Below, piece by piece: positions 10,995 to 20,879 of a stretch of 34,578 bases of DNA. The DNA is from Acidobacteriota bacterium. GTDB lineage: Bacteria; Acidobacteriota; Blastocatellia; Pyrinomonadales; Pyrinomonadaceae. Under the pieces are notes generated by a model. The model searched no databases and was not told where the DNA came from. It worked only from the letters and a program-made list of their open reading frames with translations. Location of the stretch: contig CAUJFK010000063.1 in the NCBI GenBank assembly GCA_963169175.1, positions 1 to 34,578 of the forward strand, read 5' to 3'. Position 1 is the stretch's first letter. The number at the start of each line of letters is the position of its first letter. The translations under genes were made by a program, and so were the position numbers.

Positions 10995-11405
10995 TCAGCG
11001 GTTAACCGCCGCATTCTCCCCGGTATCGACATCCAGCCATTGGCGGGCTGATTCGGAATCGAAGAAGAACTCTAATCGCACTCCACGGTTTTGGGCAACC
11101 GTTTTGAAGAACATCGTTAGTTCGTCAAGCCTTTCTCCGACGCAGCAGATGGCGATCGAAAGTCCCATCGTATGTTCTGATAGTACGCGCCCCGATTCGA
11201 ACGCCGACATAGTGTCGGGCGGCCCGTCGATCCCCGGTGTCTCGATCAGCACCTTTGCCCGCCCGCTTTCCTCGCACAACCGGCCGACCGCAGTCCAAGC
11301 GTCTCGCCCGGACTCGTCCGAGATCGCAAGGCTGTCCTGATAGTTCAGCCGAAGGTACGTGGGATGGACCGTGTGTTCGAAAAGACTGCCCATAGGAAAA
11401 CACAC
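10995..11405 (-). CDS. Hypothetical protein, STAS/SpoIIAA-like fold possible
   Basis: 136-aa ORF, no strong motif; length and composition fit a coding gene in an intergenic slot. Confidence 0.5.
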   Translation of the reverse strand: MCFPMGSLFEHTVHPTYLRLNYQDSLAISDESGRDAWTAVGRLCEESGRAKVLIETPGIDGPPDTMSAFESGRVLSEHTMGLSIAICCVGERLDELTMFFKTVAQNRGVRLEFFFDSESARQWLDVDTGENAAVNR

Positions 11406-11673
11406 ACTAAGACATACCCGATGGCGGGTCTTGATGCTTTTTAGTTCCCTGGACTCAGGTTATAGGGTAGCGTCGAGCAGCCGGCTTTCGCCGGTAAGAT
11501 TTTCTAACTTTAGGACATATATCCCAGAATTGCAATACGTTTCTCCATTCGTCCGTCTATCGGCGGCGGAATGTTAGTTTTACAAAACTCTTACAATCGG
11601 CGGCCGCGATCCTTGTTAGTCTAGTTATACGGTACAAGGTGCCCTTAGCAAATATTTTGATAAAGCTCTAGTA

Positions 11674-12549
11674 ATGCAAAAAGCAACAACTCTGGAAAAG
11701 AATTCAAGTAAGATCAATTGGCAAACGCTTGTCGCGGTAGTGATCTTTCATCTTTTGGCGGTCGCGGCACTGTTCACGTTCAGTTGGCAAAACCTTGCGG
11801 TGGCCGCGGTGCTGTGGTGGATAGCAGGAAGCCTTGGCGTTGGCCTCGGCTATCATCGCCTGCTGACCCATCGCGGTTTCAAGGCACCGCGCTGGCTGGA
11901 ACGGACACTGGCCGTTTGTGGTTCGCTTGCGATGCAGTCCGGCCCGATAACGTGGGTCACCACGCATAGGCTCCACCATGCTTTCACTGATACGGACAGG
12001 GATCCGCACAGCCCGCAGAACGGGATCTTTTGGTCGCATATGGGCTGGATCCTTCGCGGCACAGCGCAAAATAATTCCGAAGCGACGAGAAAGCGCTATT
12101 CGCCCGACCTGATGCGCGATCCGTTTCTTGTCACCCTCGATAACTACTATTGGGTACCGATCGTCATTGTAAGCATTGGCCTTTTTGCGGCCGGCGGGCT
12201 TTCGATGGTCCTCTGGGGGGTGTTTTTGAAGACCATCGTTGGGTGGCACACGACATGGCTTGTGAACTCGGTAACGCATCTCTGGGGTTCGCGCCGGTTC
12301 GATATCCGCGACACGTCAACAAACAACGCGCTTGTCGCCGCTCTGACATTTGGCGAAGGCTGGCACAACAATCACCATGCCTATCCGCGTTCGGCCCGCC
12401 ACGGCCTCCGTTGGTACGAGATAGATGTAAACTGGATCCAGATCAAGCTGCTTGAGAAGCTTGGCCTGATAAAGAACGTGTACGCGTTCGAATTAGGTGC
12501 GGCTGAAGAAGAGCCGGTCGAGTTGGTCCCGATCCAGGACGCGGCCTGA
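11674..12549 (+). CDS. Acyl-CoA / fatty-acid desaturase
   Basis: Three histidine boxes: HRLLTH, HRLHH, HNNHH. Confidence 0.93.
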   Translation: MQKATTLEKNSSKINWQTLVAVVIFHLLAVAALFTFSWQNLAVAAVLWWIAGSLGVGLGYHRLLTHRGFKAPRWLERTLAVCGSLAMQSGPITWVTTHRLHHAFTDTDRDPHSPQNGIFWSHMGWILRGTAQNNSEATRKRYSPDLMRDPFLVTLDNYYWVPIVIVSIGLFAAGGLSMVLWGVFLKTIVGWHTTWLVNSVTHLWGSRRFDIRDTSTNNALVAALTFGEGWHNNHHAYPRSARHGLRWYEIDVNWIQIKLLEKLGLIKNVYAFELGAAEEEPVELVPIQDAA

Positions 12550-12573
12550 TACGTCAAAAATTGAGTGAACCTG

Positions 12574-12601
12574 GGCAAAAGCGACGTCTGTTGCTTTTGC
12601 C
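12574..12601 (+). terminator. Putative intrinsic terminator of the desaturase gene
   Basis: Perfect 9-bp stem ggcaaaagc / gcttttgcc with 10-nt loop, followed by ttttcgcttttt. Confidence 0.6.
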
Positions 12602-12631
12602 TTTTCGCTTTTTACTGCTTACCTTTTACTC

Positions 12632-13519
12632 ATGCGGCGCCGCAAAACCGCAATATTCTTCCTTGTTCTGGGAATATGCCTTGTCGCGCGTGCCATTGCG
12701 TTGAATGTCGGCTGGATACTGCTCAACCTTCGCGAGGTTGCGATGCTCGTGCTCGGCATCATCTTCTTTGCGCTGATCATCACCGGTTTGACCTTGAACA
12801 CGATCTTTCTCGTTCGCGAGATACGCCGGACCGAGCAGCACGATGCGTTCATCAACGCCGTCACGCATGAACTGAAAACGCCAATAGCATCGATAAAACT
12901 CTATCTCGAAACCTTAAAGGCCAGGGAGGTGACGGCTGAAAAACGGCGCGAATTTTATGACGTGATGCTTGCCGACAGCGACCGTCTGCTGCACACGGTC
13001 GAACAGGTACTAAAGGCCGGCGGGGCAAAGGAGAAGGGCCAGAAGCTTCAAAAGGCAAACGTCGACCTTGGATCACTGCTGAGCGAATGTATTGCCCTTA
13101 TCCGATCTCAGCGCCATCTTGAAGGAACGGTCGTACGGTTCACTGAACCGGCGGAACCGCTTCTCGTTTCAGGCAGTCATTCCGACCTGCGAACGGCATT
13201 CGCAAACCTGCTGGATAACGCAATAAAGTACTCTGACGGCGACCCGAAAATTTCCATTCGCATAAAAAAAACTCCCTTGAACAACCGTGCCGAAATATTC
13301 ATAAAAGACAGCGGCCTCGGAATTCCGACAAGCGATCTAAAACGCATTTTCAGGCGGTTCTATCGTGTGCCCAACGCCGCCGTTTCGCAATCACCCGGCT
13401 CGGGCCTCGGGTTATATATTGTTAATTCGATAATAAAACGCCACGGCGGACGTGTCTCGGCACAAAGCCGCGGCGAGGGAATGGGCAGCACGTTTTTGGT
13501 GCAGCTGCCGCTTGTATGA
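12632..13519 (+). CDS. Sensor histidine kinase
   Basis: N-terminal TM segments; H-box INAVTHELKTPIASIKLYLETL; N-box NLLDNAIKYS; G-boxes DSGLGIP and GSGLGLYIV. Confidence 0.92.
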   Translation: MRRRKTAIFFLVLGICLVARAIALNVGWILLNLREVAMLVLGIIFFALIITGLTLNTIFLVREIRRTEQHDAFINAVTHELKTPIASIKLYLETLKAREVTAEKRREFYDVMLADSDRLLHTVEQVLKAGGAKEKGQKLQKANVDLGSLLSECIALIRSQRHLEGTVVRFTEPAEPLLVSGSHSDLRTAFANLLDNAIKYSDGDPKISIRIKKTPLNNRAEIFIKDSGLGIPTSDLKRIFRRFYRVPNAAVSQSPGSGLGLYIVNSIIKRHGGRVSAQSRGEGMGSTFLVQLPLV

Positions 13520-13595
13520 ACTTTCAACTTTTAACTTGGAAACTGTTCACTGAAGAAAAGAAGTCTGTCGAATTTCTACTGCCTGCGGAAGTCAA

Positions 13596-14297
13596 ATGAA
13601 GATCCTCATCATCGAAGACGAAGCTCACATCGCCGACGGCCTGCGGTTCAACGTTGAGGCCGAAGGGCACGAAGCCGAGATAGCGCCGGATGGCGAAACG
13701 GGGTTGGAACTTGCCGAACGCGGGTTTGATGCGATCGTGCTCGATGTAATGCTGCCCGGCATCGACGGTTTCGAGGTTGCCCGCTCTTTGCGCGAACGAA
13801 ATAACTTTACGCCGATCCTAATGCTGACCGCACGCGGCCGGCCCGAAGATGTGTTGAAAGGCTTTGAGGCGGGCACCGACGATTACTTGCCGAAACCATT
13901 CGATCTCGAGATATTTCTCGCCCGTCTGAACGGCCTGCTCCGCCGCCGCGAATGGACGCGCCGCGAATCATCGCAAACCCGTGTCGGCGACACTTTTGAA
14001 ATAAACGGCAAGACGATCGACTTCGCCAATCTCGAACTCCACAGCGGCGGCGAAACCATTCACCTGACCATGATGGAAATAAAACTCCTCCGCTACCTCA
14101 TCGAACACGAAGGCCAAACCGTCGCCCGCAACACCATCCTCGAAGAAGTCTGGGGCCTCCAGGAAGATACCGACACCAGAGCGATAGATAATTTCATCGT
14201 GCGATTGAGAAAATACCTCGAAGACACGCCAAACGACCCGCAGATCGTAAGGACCGTTCGTGGTGTTGGGTATAAGTTTGTGAGCTTGAAAAATTGA
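13596..14297 (+). CDS. OmpR/PhoB-family response regulator
   Basis: Receiver domain (IIEDE..., VLDVMLPGIDGFEVA, KPF) and winged-helix C-terminus (RAIDNFIVRLRKYLEDTPNDPQIVRTVRGVGYKF). Confidence 0.93.
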   Translation: MKILIIEDEAHIADGLRFNVEAEGHEAEIAPDGETGLELAERGFDAIVLDVMLPGIDGFEVARSLRERNNFTPILMLTARGRPEDVLKGFEAGTDDYLPKPFDLEIFLARLNGLLRRREWTRRESSQTRVGDTFEINGKTIDFANLELHSGGETIHLTMMEIKLLRYLIEHEGQTVARNTILEEVWGLQEDTDTRAIDNFIVRLRKYLEDTPNDPQIVRTVRGVGYKFVSLKN

Positions 14298-14413
14298 GAT
14301 GATCTCTTGTCATCTCCGAAAGCACCCAATTGCTGCGTGAGGACAGACGCCGGTGGGATATATCCGCCAAATGTCGTGCGGCTCAAACCGCCACAATTCG
14401 ATCTACCGCGAGT

Positions 14414-15640
14414 TCAAATCACCATCCACCAAGGCGCGGCAAGGACATTTGGGGCCAGCCAGTCCAGCAATTTTCCGTTATGCAATAGCAGGCCTGATCG
14501 CGATTGCTTACCATATTCGGACGAGAATGTTCTCAGATGTTTCATGTCATCGTACTTCGGCCGTTCTGTCGATTTGATCTCGATCGGCAACAGACGATCG
14601 CCCGATTCGATAACGAAATCCACATCTTCGCCGGTTCTGGTTTGCCAGTAGAATATTTCGGCCCTTGCAACGCGGCTGTCACGCCACGCCAACAGATCGT
14701 TCAGAATAAGATTTTCAAGATGCTCGCCGCCCGGTTCGCTCGTCTCTGCAAGATGAAGCGCGACGCCTGTGTCACCCCAGTATAATTTTGGGGACTTGAC
14801 CAGCCGTTTTGTCCGGTTCACCGAGTAAGCAGGAATTCGCACAAGCAGGAACGAAGTTTCCAAAAGATTCATGTAGCGATGAACGGTCGGCTGTGTTAAT
14901 CCAGCATCCCGTCCGATGCCTGCCTGATTCACGACTCCGCCCAAGCGATTACATAAGAGCCGCATCAGTCGCCGAAAATCCGGCAAGTTCTCGATCGACG
15001 ACAATGTTTGCAGATCGCGCTCAAGATAGGTTCTAACATAGCCATCGAACCAGATCGCACGTTCGCGGTCGTTTTTTAATTCAAGCGCCGGTGTCGGAAA
15101 GCCGCCCTTACGGGCCAGTTTTCTCCAGTCATCGCGCTTCGATGCGTCCCGGGAAAGGAGATCGATCCAATCTTTCTCATCCGCGGTCAAAAGTTCTTCC
15201 CAAAGGCCGCATTTTCCTTCACCGTACCGCTCCTTTCGCGTCATCGGCCAAAGCGTCAGATAGCTTGCGCGGCCCGCCAACGATTCCGAGACGCGCCCCA
15301 TCAAAAGAAGATTTGCCGAACCAGTGAGAAGAAATTGTCCGGGACGTTTCCGGCGGTCGATAGCACGCTTCACAGCCTGCAGGATCGACGGCTCGCGCTG
15401 AACCTCATCGATCGTAATGCGTGCTGAGCCGCCTACGAGCGCCTCCGGGTCGCGGCGGGCGATATCCAGCGTATCCAGATCGTCAAGGGTGAAAAATTTC
15501 CTATCGCCGCCAACCAATTCCTCGACCAGCGTGCTCTTTCCCGCCTGTCTTGCACCAGTGATCACGATCGCGGGCATCACGTCAAGGCGTTCCTTAACAC
15601 TTTGTGTGACCAGCCTGGGATGTGTAATTCTATTCACCAC
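14414..15640 (-). CDS. AAA ATPase with DUF4143 domain
   Basis: GARQAGKSTLVEELVGGDRKFFTLDDLDT, ITIDEVQREPSILQAVKRAID, LLTGSANLLLM, C-terminal FYWQTRTGEDVDFVIESGDRLLPIEIKSTERP. Starts with GTG. Confidence 0.88.
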   Translation of the reverse strand: MVNRITHPRLVTQSVKERLDVMPAIVITGARQAGKSTLVEELVGGDRKFFTLDDLDTLDIARRDPEALVGGSARITIDEVQREPSILQAVKRAIDRRKRPGQFLLTGSANLLLMGRVSESLAGRASYLTLWPMTRKERYGEGKCGLWEELLTADEKDWIDLLSRDASKRDDWRKLARKGGFPTPALELKNDRERAIWFDGYVRTYLERDLQTLSSIENLPDFRRLMRLLCNRLGGVVNQAGIGRDAGLTQPTVHRYMNLLETSFLLVRIPAYSVNRTKRLVKSPKLYWGDTGVALHLAETSEPGGEHLENLILNDLLAWRDSRVARAEIFYWQTRTGEDVDFVIESGDRLLPIEIKSTERPKYDDMKHLRTFSSEYGKQSRSGLLLHNGKLLDWLAPNVLAAPWWMVI

Positions 15641-15665
15641 GTGAATTACTATTCACACCGTGAAT
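15632..15665. promoter_or_regulatory. Tandem palindromes ATTCAC-N3-GTGAAT x2 over the DUF4143 gene start
   Basis: 15632-15646 attcac-cac-gtgaat and 15651-15665 attcac-acc-gtgaat, separated by tact; the GTG start at 15640 lies inside the first palindrome. Confidence 0.6.
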
Positions 15666-15678
15666 TGCAAGTCTCTTT

Positions 15679-17163
15679 CTACTCGAAATAATTTCGCCTC
15701 GCGATCACCTTTATCTGCTTGCGCCAATTTTCGTGGAGTTCAAAGCGCCATAGTTCGATCTCGGGTGTGAGCATCCTGGCAAAGTATTCAAAGTCGCGGT
15801 GAAAGCTTAATGCTGGTGCGACGGCATAAACCAGCGGCGGTTTGTCGATGATCTCAAGATCGCCGAATACGCGGGCACGGCGGAGTTCGCCGCGGCGGCG
15901 GAGGTGTTCGATCTTTCGCCAATAGTCGGCGGCCTGAAATGGAGTTTCGCGGTCGGGCGAGGCCTTAACTTCGATAACGACCAGGCGCCCGTCGCGGCGA
16001 AGAGCGAGCAGGTCGATCTTGTCGGCGGCAGCGGTTCGAAACTGGTTATAGATCGGAGCAAGGATAAGGTTGGCGTCGAGCAGTTTGATATTTCTGCGCA
16101 AGATCGATTCGAGCCACGATTCGGGCGAATGGCGATAAAAGTCGTGCCGCTTTGACGCACCGTCGAATGCGCGATAGGCCGTCAGATCTTCGACAAGCCG
16201 TTCCAGTTCCGGCCGGGTCTGATCGTTCAGCAGACGCTTTTCCCTGCCGATCCCAAACCACGCCGATTCGCGCCCCGCCATCAGTCGTACACGCGCGAAC
16301 GAGAGCCCGTTGAACCGCAGTGTCTTGCCATGACGCGAATGCATCACGTCGATCGCTTCAGGCTTAAGGCCCATTATCTTTTGCGCCGTTTGGCCCGGTT
16401 CGACCTCGTCAGGAAGGTTCAATTTTCTCGGCTTCTCACGCCACAATCTGCTCGCGGTGATCTCCGCTCGTAATTTCAACGCCTCCATTCCGCCTATACG
16501 GTCGAGCTCAAAGATCCGTATCGACGAACGGACCGGCGACTTTAGCAATGCGTGCAGCTTTTGCAGATTAACGGCCGACCGTTTTTCCGCAACAATATAC
16601 AACTCGCGAGCGGGCTTCTTCGCACGCGCCCTGAGCCGGTCGAACCAAAGTATCGAGGACGAAAGTATCGATTCGGCCGGGGCACCGCCGACAATGTCGG
16701 CGTAAACCGCGAACCGGCCCGATTCGCGGTTTTCGGCGATGATCTCCGCAAACCGCCCGCTTCCCGCGTTCAACGCGACACGAATGATCTTTGTCCCCGT
16801 ACCGGCATCATGCACCAGCGAAGCTATCTCATTCGCCCGCTCTAACCGTGCAAGCTCGACATTTGCGGCCAGTGCCGCCGCCGACACGCGCGGAACAAGC
16901 CGCAATATTTCGGCTTCGCCGCCGAATGGCGCGGCAAGCGAAAGATCTATCCGCTCACTGTCAAACTCGAAGGATGCGACCCGCCGCGACCGAAATCCAC
17001 TCTCGCACACGGCGCCGAAAAGTACCCCGCGGCCGTCGCTTTGAACGTCGATCTCGCTGCGGCCGACCGGAAACGTACGCCCGTTCTCGCTGATCATCAG
17101 CCATTCGGCGTGGACATCGAGCAGCGTGTCTAGATCTTCGGTCGAGGTTTGGGGGGCTACCAT
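15679..17163 (-). CDS. Hypothetical protein with C-terminal PD-(D/E)XK nuclease-like segment
   Basis: Segment KIDLLALRRDGRLVVIEVKASPD...QAADYWRKIEHLRRR resembles restriction-endonuclease-fold D-(V)IEVK motifs. Start taken as MVAPQTS at 17163, overlapping the upstream gene stop (ATGGTAG). Confidence 0.6.
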   Translation of the reverse strand: MVAPQTSTEDLDTLLDVHAEWLMISENGRTFPVGRSEIDVQSDGRGVLFGAVCESGFRSRRVASFEFDSERIDLSLAAPFGGEAEILRLVPRVSAAALAANVELARLERANEIASLVHDAGTGTKIIRVALNAGSGRFAEIIAENRESGRFAVYADIVGGAPAESILSSSILWFDRLRARAKKPARELYIVAEKRSAVNLQKLHALLKSPVRSSIRIFELDRIGGMEALKLRAEITASRLWREKPRKLNLPDEVEPGQTAQKIMGLKPEAIDVMHSRHGKTLRFNGLSFARVRLMAGRESAWFGIGREKRLLNDQTRPELERLVEDLTAYRAFDGASKRHDFYRHSPESWLESILRRNIKLLDANLILAPIYNQFRTAAADKIDLLALRRDGRLVVIEVKASPDRETPFQAADYWRKIEHLRRRGELRRARVFGDLEIIDKPPLVYAVAPALSFHRDFEYFARMLTPEIELWRFELHENWRKQIKVIARRNYFE

Positions 17164-17930
17164 GAATGTTTGGTTCCGAAATATTCGATCATCGCCTGGG
17201 CCCATTCGGCGTAGCCGCTTTCTGACGGATGAATGCCATCGGCAAAGAATGTTTCTACATTCACCGTATGCGGCTGGGGATAGTAATGCACGCGTTCCAA
17301 TCCGGCCGTAAATTCACGAATGTTCCTATCGTGCATCTTTGACAATTCCCACAACAGGAATTTGATCGGCTGTGGCAGGCCCGGCGAATATTTGATCATC
17401 GGGCAGTTCGAAATGAATATTACCGCCTCCGGGCTCAGGCGGCGCATGACCGCGATGAGCTCAAGCATATCCCGCCGCCATTTTTTCGGCGTACTCAATT
17501 TTAGAACATCATTGCCGCCGATACCGAGCAGGATATAGTCGAACGATCTGTCCGCTACCAGCGGCACCAATTCGTCTATCGTCCGGCGGGCCGTGACACC
17601 ATTTTTGCCGATAACGTCCCATTCGATCACGCGGCCTGTCCGCTGGGCAAGGCGCATTGCAAACTGGCCGGCCATTGCTTCCTTGTGCGTTCTTGCGCCA
17701 AGCCCTGCGACGGTCGATTCGCCAATGACCAGCAGCTTTGCGGCTGGTTCGCCAACGCCGACGCTTCCCCGTCTCTCGCCGCCCGCATCAGGCAGAAGCC
17801 CTATCTTCCGCCGCGTGTACTGGCCCTGAAGATAAAGCAGCGGTGAAACTGGCAGCAAAAACGCGGCCGCTGCGATATAGGCCGCTTGCCAGCGCGCCAA
17901 ATTGCGCGTTTTGTCACCGTTCAGTGTCAT
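17157..17930 (-). CDS. SGNH/GDSL-type hydrolase
   Basis: LLVIGESTVAGLG (block I variant), DYILLGIGGNDVLKL (block III), ADGIHPSESGYAEWA (block V). Confidence 0.85.
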   Translation of the reverse strand: MTLNGDKTRNLARWQAAYIAAAAFLLPVSPLLYLQGQYTRRKIGLLPDAGGERRGSVGVGEPAAKLLVIGESTVAGLGARTHKEAMAGQFAMRLAQRTGRVIEWDVIGKNGVTARRTIDELVPLVADRSFDYILLGIGGNDVLKLSTPKKWRRDMLELIAVMRRLSPEAVIFISNCPMIKYSPGLPQPIKFLLWELSKMHDRNIREFTAGLERVHYYPQPHTVNVETFFADGIHPSESGYAEWAQAMIEYFGTKHSW

Positions 17931-17954
17931 TATGATAAACTTCGAACAACCTTA

Positions 17955-18614
17955 ATGTTTTTGTCAAATGCCGCTAAATCCCTCCTCGCCGGACTCCTGC
18001 TAATGTTATCAACCACGGGATGCGGAATATTCGGTACGCGCGGAGACACTGTCACCCGTGTTTCGGATGACACAAAGAGCAATATTCCGTTCAAAACGAC
18101 GGAGCCCGAAAACTTCCAGTGTGAGATAGTAGAGACCGCAGGCAAAATAGTGCGGCGAAAACGGCTCGCGAAAAAAGGGACGTGGCGGCGGGTTGACTTT
18201 GACTACGGCGAACCCACGCAACGTGCCCTGCTCCAGACAGATAAGAATTATATTCTCGACATCGGCCGCGGCCTGTACGCCGAAGGCCAAACCGGTACAG
18301 GCGGGCAGTTCAGCGAATTGACGCACGAACTTCTCAACACCGGACAGCGTTCAGAGTTCGAAGAAACCGCCCGCAATGGAAATATGGCCGTGTACACCGT
18401 TCGCCCCGCAGACGGCGGATTAAGCGAGATCGTCGTTCACTATGACGAGTCGATCGCGTTGCCAGTGAAACAGGAGTTCTTTTCGCTTGCCGGCGGAACG
18501 CGAACGCTTACCTTCACGATAGAGATAGTCAACTTCAAACGTGAACCGGATGCTGACGTTTTCACAATACCAAGCGGATTCAAAAATGTGCCTATTGACC
18601 AACTCCTTTTGTGA
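17955..18614 (+). CDS. Hypothetical lipoprotein (LolA-like size and position)
   Basis: MFLSNAAKSLLAGLLLMLSTTGCGIFG signal peptide with lipobox; rest without clear motif. Confidence 0.65.
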   Translation: MFLSNAAKSLLAGLLLMLSTTGCGIFGTRGDTVTRVSDDTKSNIPFKTTEPENFQCEIVETAGKIVRRKRLAKKGTWRRVDFDYGEPTQRALLQTDKNYILDIGRGLYAEGQTGTGGQFSELTHELLNTGQRSEFEETARNGNMAVYTVRPADGGLSEIVVHYDESIALPVKQEFFSLAGGTRTLTFTIEIVNFKREPDADVFTIPSGFKNVPIDQLLL

Positions 18615-18709
18615 CCTTCTTCTCCGGTTTTGTCGCTGGCCCTAACCACAGAAGAACATGAAATAGGGAAAAAGAAACCGTTGGAAAAATGCAAGCCGTT
18701 TAACTTAGA

Positions 18710-20704
18710 ATGACCCCGATCCGCAAATTTGCTCGATTCGTCAAACCATACCGCTGGCAAATGGCGGCTGGGATCGGGTGTATTCTTGTCTCTTTGTGTT
18801 TTGGCCTTCTGGTGCCATATCTGGTCGGCGTGACGGTCGATCTTTTGTCAGAGCGCGAGAATTTTACGTGGCGGAACATCATTTACTATGCACTGCTGAT
18901 TCTCGGCGTAAATCTGATCAGCGGCATTTTTCTGTTTCTCCAGCGGCGAATCTTGATAAATACGTCCCGCCATATCGAGTTCGATATGCGCGAGGCGTTT
19001 TATGAAAGCGTGGTCAACCAGCCGGCTTCGTTTTTTTACGAAAACAGGGTCGGCGATCTGATGGCCCGGGCGACGAACGACCTTGCGGCCGTCCGCCAGA
19101 TAGTCGGGCCGATGATCTTGTACAGCTTTCAGGCTGTGTTCGCGTTATGTATTGTGCTGCCTATCCTGCTTAGCATCTCGGCAAAGCTCACGCTGCTGCT
19201 CCTGATCCCGATGCCGCTTGTGTCGCTGACCGTCAAATTCCTTGGCGGTCAGATCCATAAGCGTTTTGAGAAGATCCAGGAGTATTTCTCGTCCATCACC
19301 GCGCGGGCACAGGAGAATCTTTCGGGCGTACGCGTCGTCAGAGCATATGCACAGGAAGACTCGGAGATCGAAGAGTTTCAAAAGCTCAACCGTGAATATG
19401 CCGACCGCAACATCCGTCTCGTAAAATTTGCCGCGGCAATGCGGCCGATGCTTTTCTTCTTTATCGGCCTCGGGTTTGTCATCATCGTCGCTGTCGGTGT
19501 GCCGATGGCCGTTCGCGGCGAGATAACGGCGGGCAATTTCACGACCTTCATTCTCTATCTGCAGCGGATGATCTGGTACCTTATCGCACTCGGTTACGTG
19601 GTAAATCTGTATCAGCGCGGCACGGCCTCGCTCAAACGCTTCGACGCCATTCTCGAGAGTGAGCCCGCAATAAAAGACGGCCCCGATGTGCGTAAGCAGC
19701 CCCCGATCAAAGGCGGAATCGAGTTTCGTGACCTGAGTTTTGCTTATTTCACCACGGAGGACACTGAGAGCGCGGAGAAAGATCTTGCAACATCTTCTTC
19801 TATCTCCCAGCCGTCTGTGGTAAATGACCGCACGGTCCTGCGCGATATTAACCTTAAGATCGAACCCGGCCAGACGGTCGCGTTCGTCGGCCGCACGGGC
19901 AGCGGAAAATCCACGCTTGTCAGCCTGATCCCGCGCTTGATGGACGCGCCGGACGGCACTGTCCTCATCGACGGCGTTCCGGTCAAACAATATCCGCTCG
20001 AACAACTCCGCCGGTCAATTGGATTCGTCCCGCAGGAAACTTTTCTTTTCAGCAATACACTGGCAGCAAATATCGCCTTTGGCGTAAAAACTAACGGCAG
20101 CGATCATCGCTCCCCTCCTTACCAGGGAGGGGTGGCCGAAGGCCGGGGTGGTTCTTTGGCTGGCGACGATACGGCCTTGATCAGCGTCGAAAATGGCTCA
20201 GACGGAGAACCACCCGGTCTGCCTGCCGAAAAACACGGGCATCCACCCGTCCTTGGTAAGGAGGGGAACAGGAGAATAAGCGTCGAAAAAGCAGCCGAGA
20301 TAGCCGGGCTGGCCGATGACATTAAGTCCTTCCCGGGCGGATATGAGCAGCTTGTCGGCGAACGCGGCATCACCCTTTCCGGCGGACAAAAACAGCGGAC
20401 AGCGATCGCCCGTGCCGTAATGCGCTGGCCGCGAATTTTGATCCTCGACGATTCGCTTTCGGCTGTCGATACGTTTACAGAAGAAAAGATCCTTCACAAT
20501 CTCCGCGACATCCGCACCGGCCGCACAGCGCTGATCGTTTCGCACCGTGTCTCGACCATCCGCGACGCCGATCTCATCTGCGTCCTCGACCACGGCCGCA
20601 TCATCGAACGCGGCACGCACGATGAATTGCTCGAGCTGAACGGCGAGTACGCCGAACTCTACCAACGCCAGCTCCTGGAAGAAGAATTGGATGCGGCTGA
20701 TTGA
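18710..20704 (+). CDS. ABC transporter, fused permease/ATP-binding subunit (MsbA-like)
   Basis: N-terminal TM domain; Walker [11 protein letters not shown]-loop [11 protein letters not shown], signature LSGGQKQR, Walker [14 protein letters not shown]-loop IVSHR. Confidence 0.93.
   Translation: MTPIRKFARFVKPYRWQMAAGIGCILVSLCFGLLVPYLVGVTVDLLSERENFTWRNIIYYALLILGVNLISGIFLFLQRRILINTSRHIEFDMREAFYESVVNQPASFFYENRVGDLMARATNDLAAVRQIVGPMILYSFQAVFALCIVLPILLSISAKLTLLLLIPMPLVSLTVKFLGGQIHKRFEKIQEYFSSITARAQENLSGVRVVRAYAQEDSEIEEFQKLNREYADRNIRLVKFAAAMRPMLFFFIGLGFVIIVAVGVPMAVRGEITAGNFTTFILYLQRMIWYLIALGYVVNLYQRGTASLKRFDAILESEPAIKDGPDVRKQPPIKGGIEFRDLSFAYFTTEDTESAEKDLATSSSISQPSVVNDRTVLRDINLKIEPGQTVAFVGRTGSGKSTLVSLIPRLMDAPDGTVLIDGVPVKQYPLEQLRRSIGFVPQETFLFSNTLAANIAFGVKTNGSDHRSPPYQGGVAEGRGGSLAGDDTALISVENGSDGEPPGLPAEKHGHPPVLGKEGNRRISVEKAAEIAGLADDIKSFPGGYEQLVGERGITLSGGQKQRTAIARAVMRWPRILILDDSLSAVDTFTEEKILHNLRDIRTGRTALIVSHRVSTIRDADLICVLDHGRIIERGTHDELLELNGEYAELYQRQLLEEELDAAD
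19745..19826. repeat. In-frame small inverted-repeat element 1 within the ABC transporter gene
   Basis: Left tatttcaccacggagg (19745-19760), right ccgtctgtggtaaatg (19811-19826; reverse complement catttaccacagacgg). Encodes [27 protein letters not shown] between FAY and VLRDINL. Confidence 0.6.
20110..20268. repeat. In-frame MITE-like inverted-repeat element 2 within the ABC transporter gene
   Basis: Left ctcccctccttaccagggaggggtggccgaaggccggggtggttc (20110-20154) versus reverse complement of the right arm (20207-20268) ttcccctccttaccaaggacgggtgg...ccgggtggttc. Encodes [14 protein letters not shown]...[21 protein letters not shown]. Confidence 0.75.
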
Positions 20705-20820
20705 TGCTCACCGCTTATCGAAAGCAACCATCCTTCGCTAACGGCATATTCATTGCTTCCTCCCTCTGTCTTCCTTTGCGGCTCTGCGGTTGTGCGGGAG
20801 ATAACTCAATCCGGACGCAA

Positions 20821-20849
20821 AAAGGCCGCCAATCTTTCTGGCGGCCTTT
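20821..20849. terminator. Bidirectional terminator between convergent genes
   Basis: Perfect stem aaaggccgcc / ggcggccttt, 9-nt loop, A-run before and T-rich after. Confidence 0.8.
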
Positions 20850-20879
20850 GCCTTGTTGTTATTCAGTTGTATCGGGTTA

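Noticed and set aside
11576-11589. Palindrome agttttacaaaact upstream of the desaturase
   Set aside because: Only 6-bp arms of A/T-rich sequence; expected by chance at this length.
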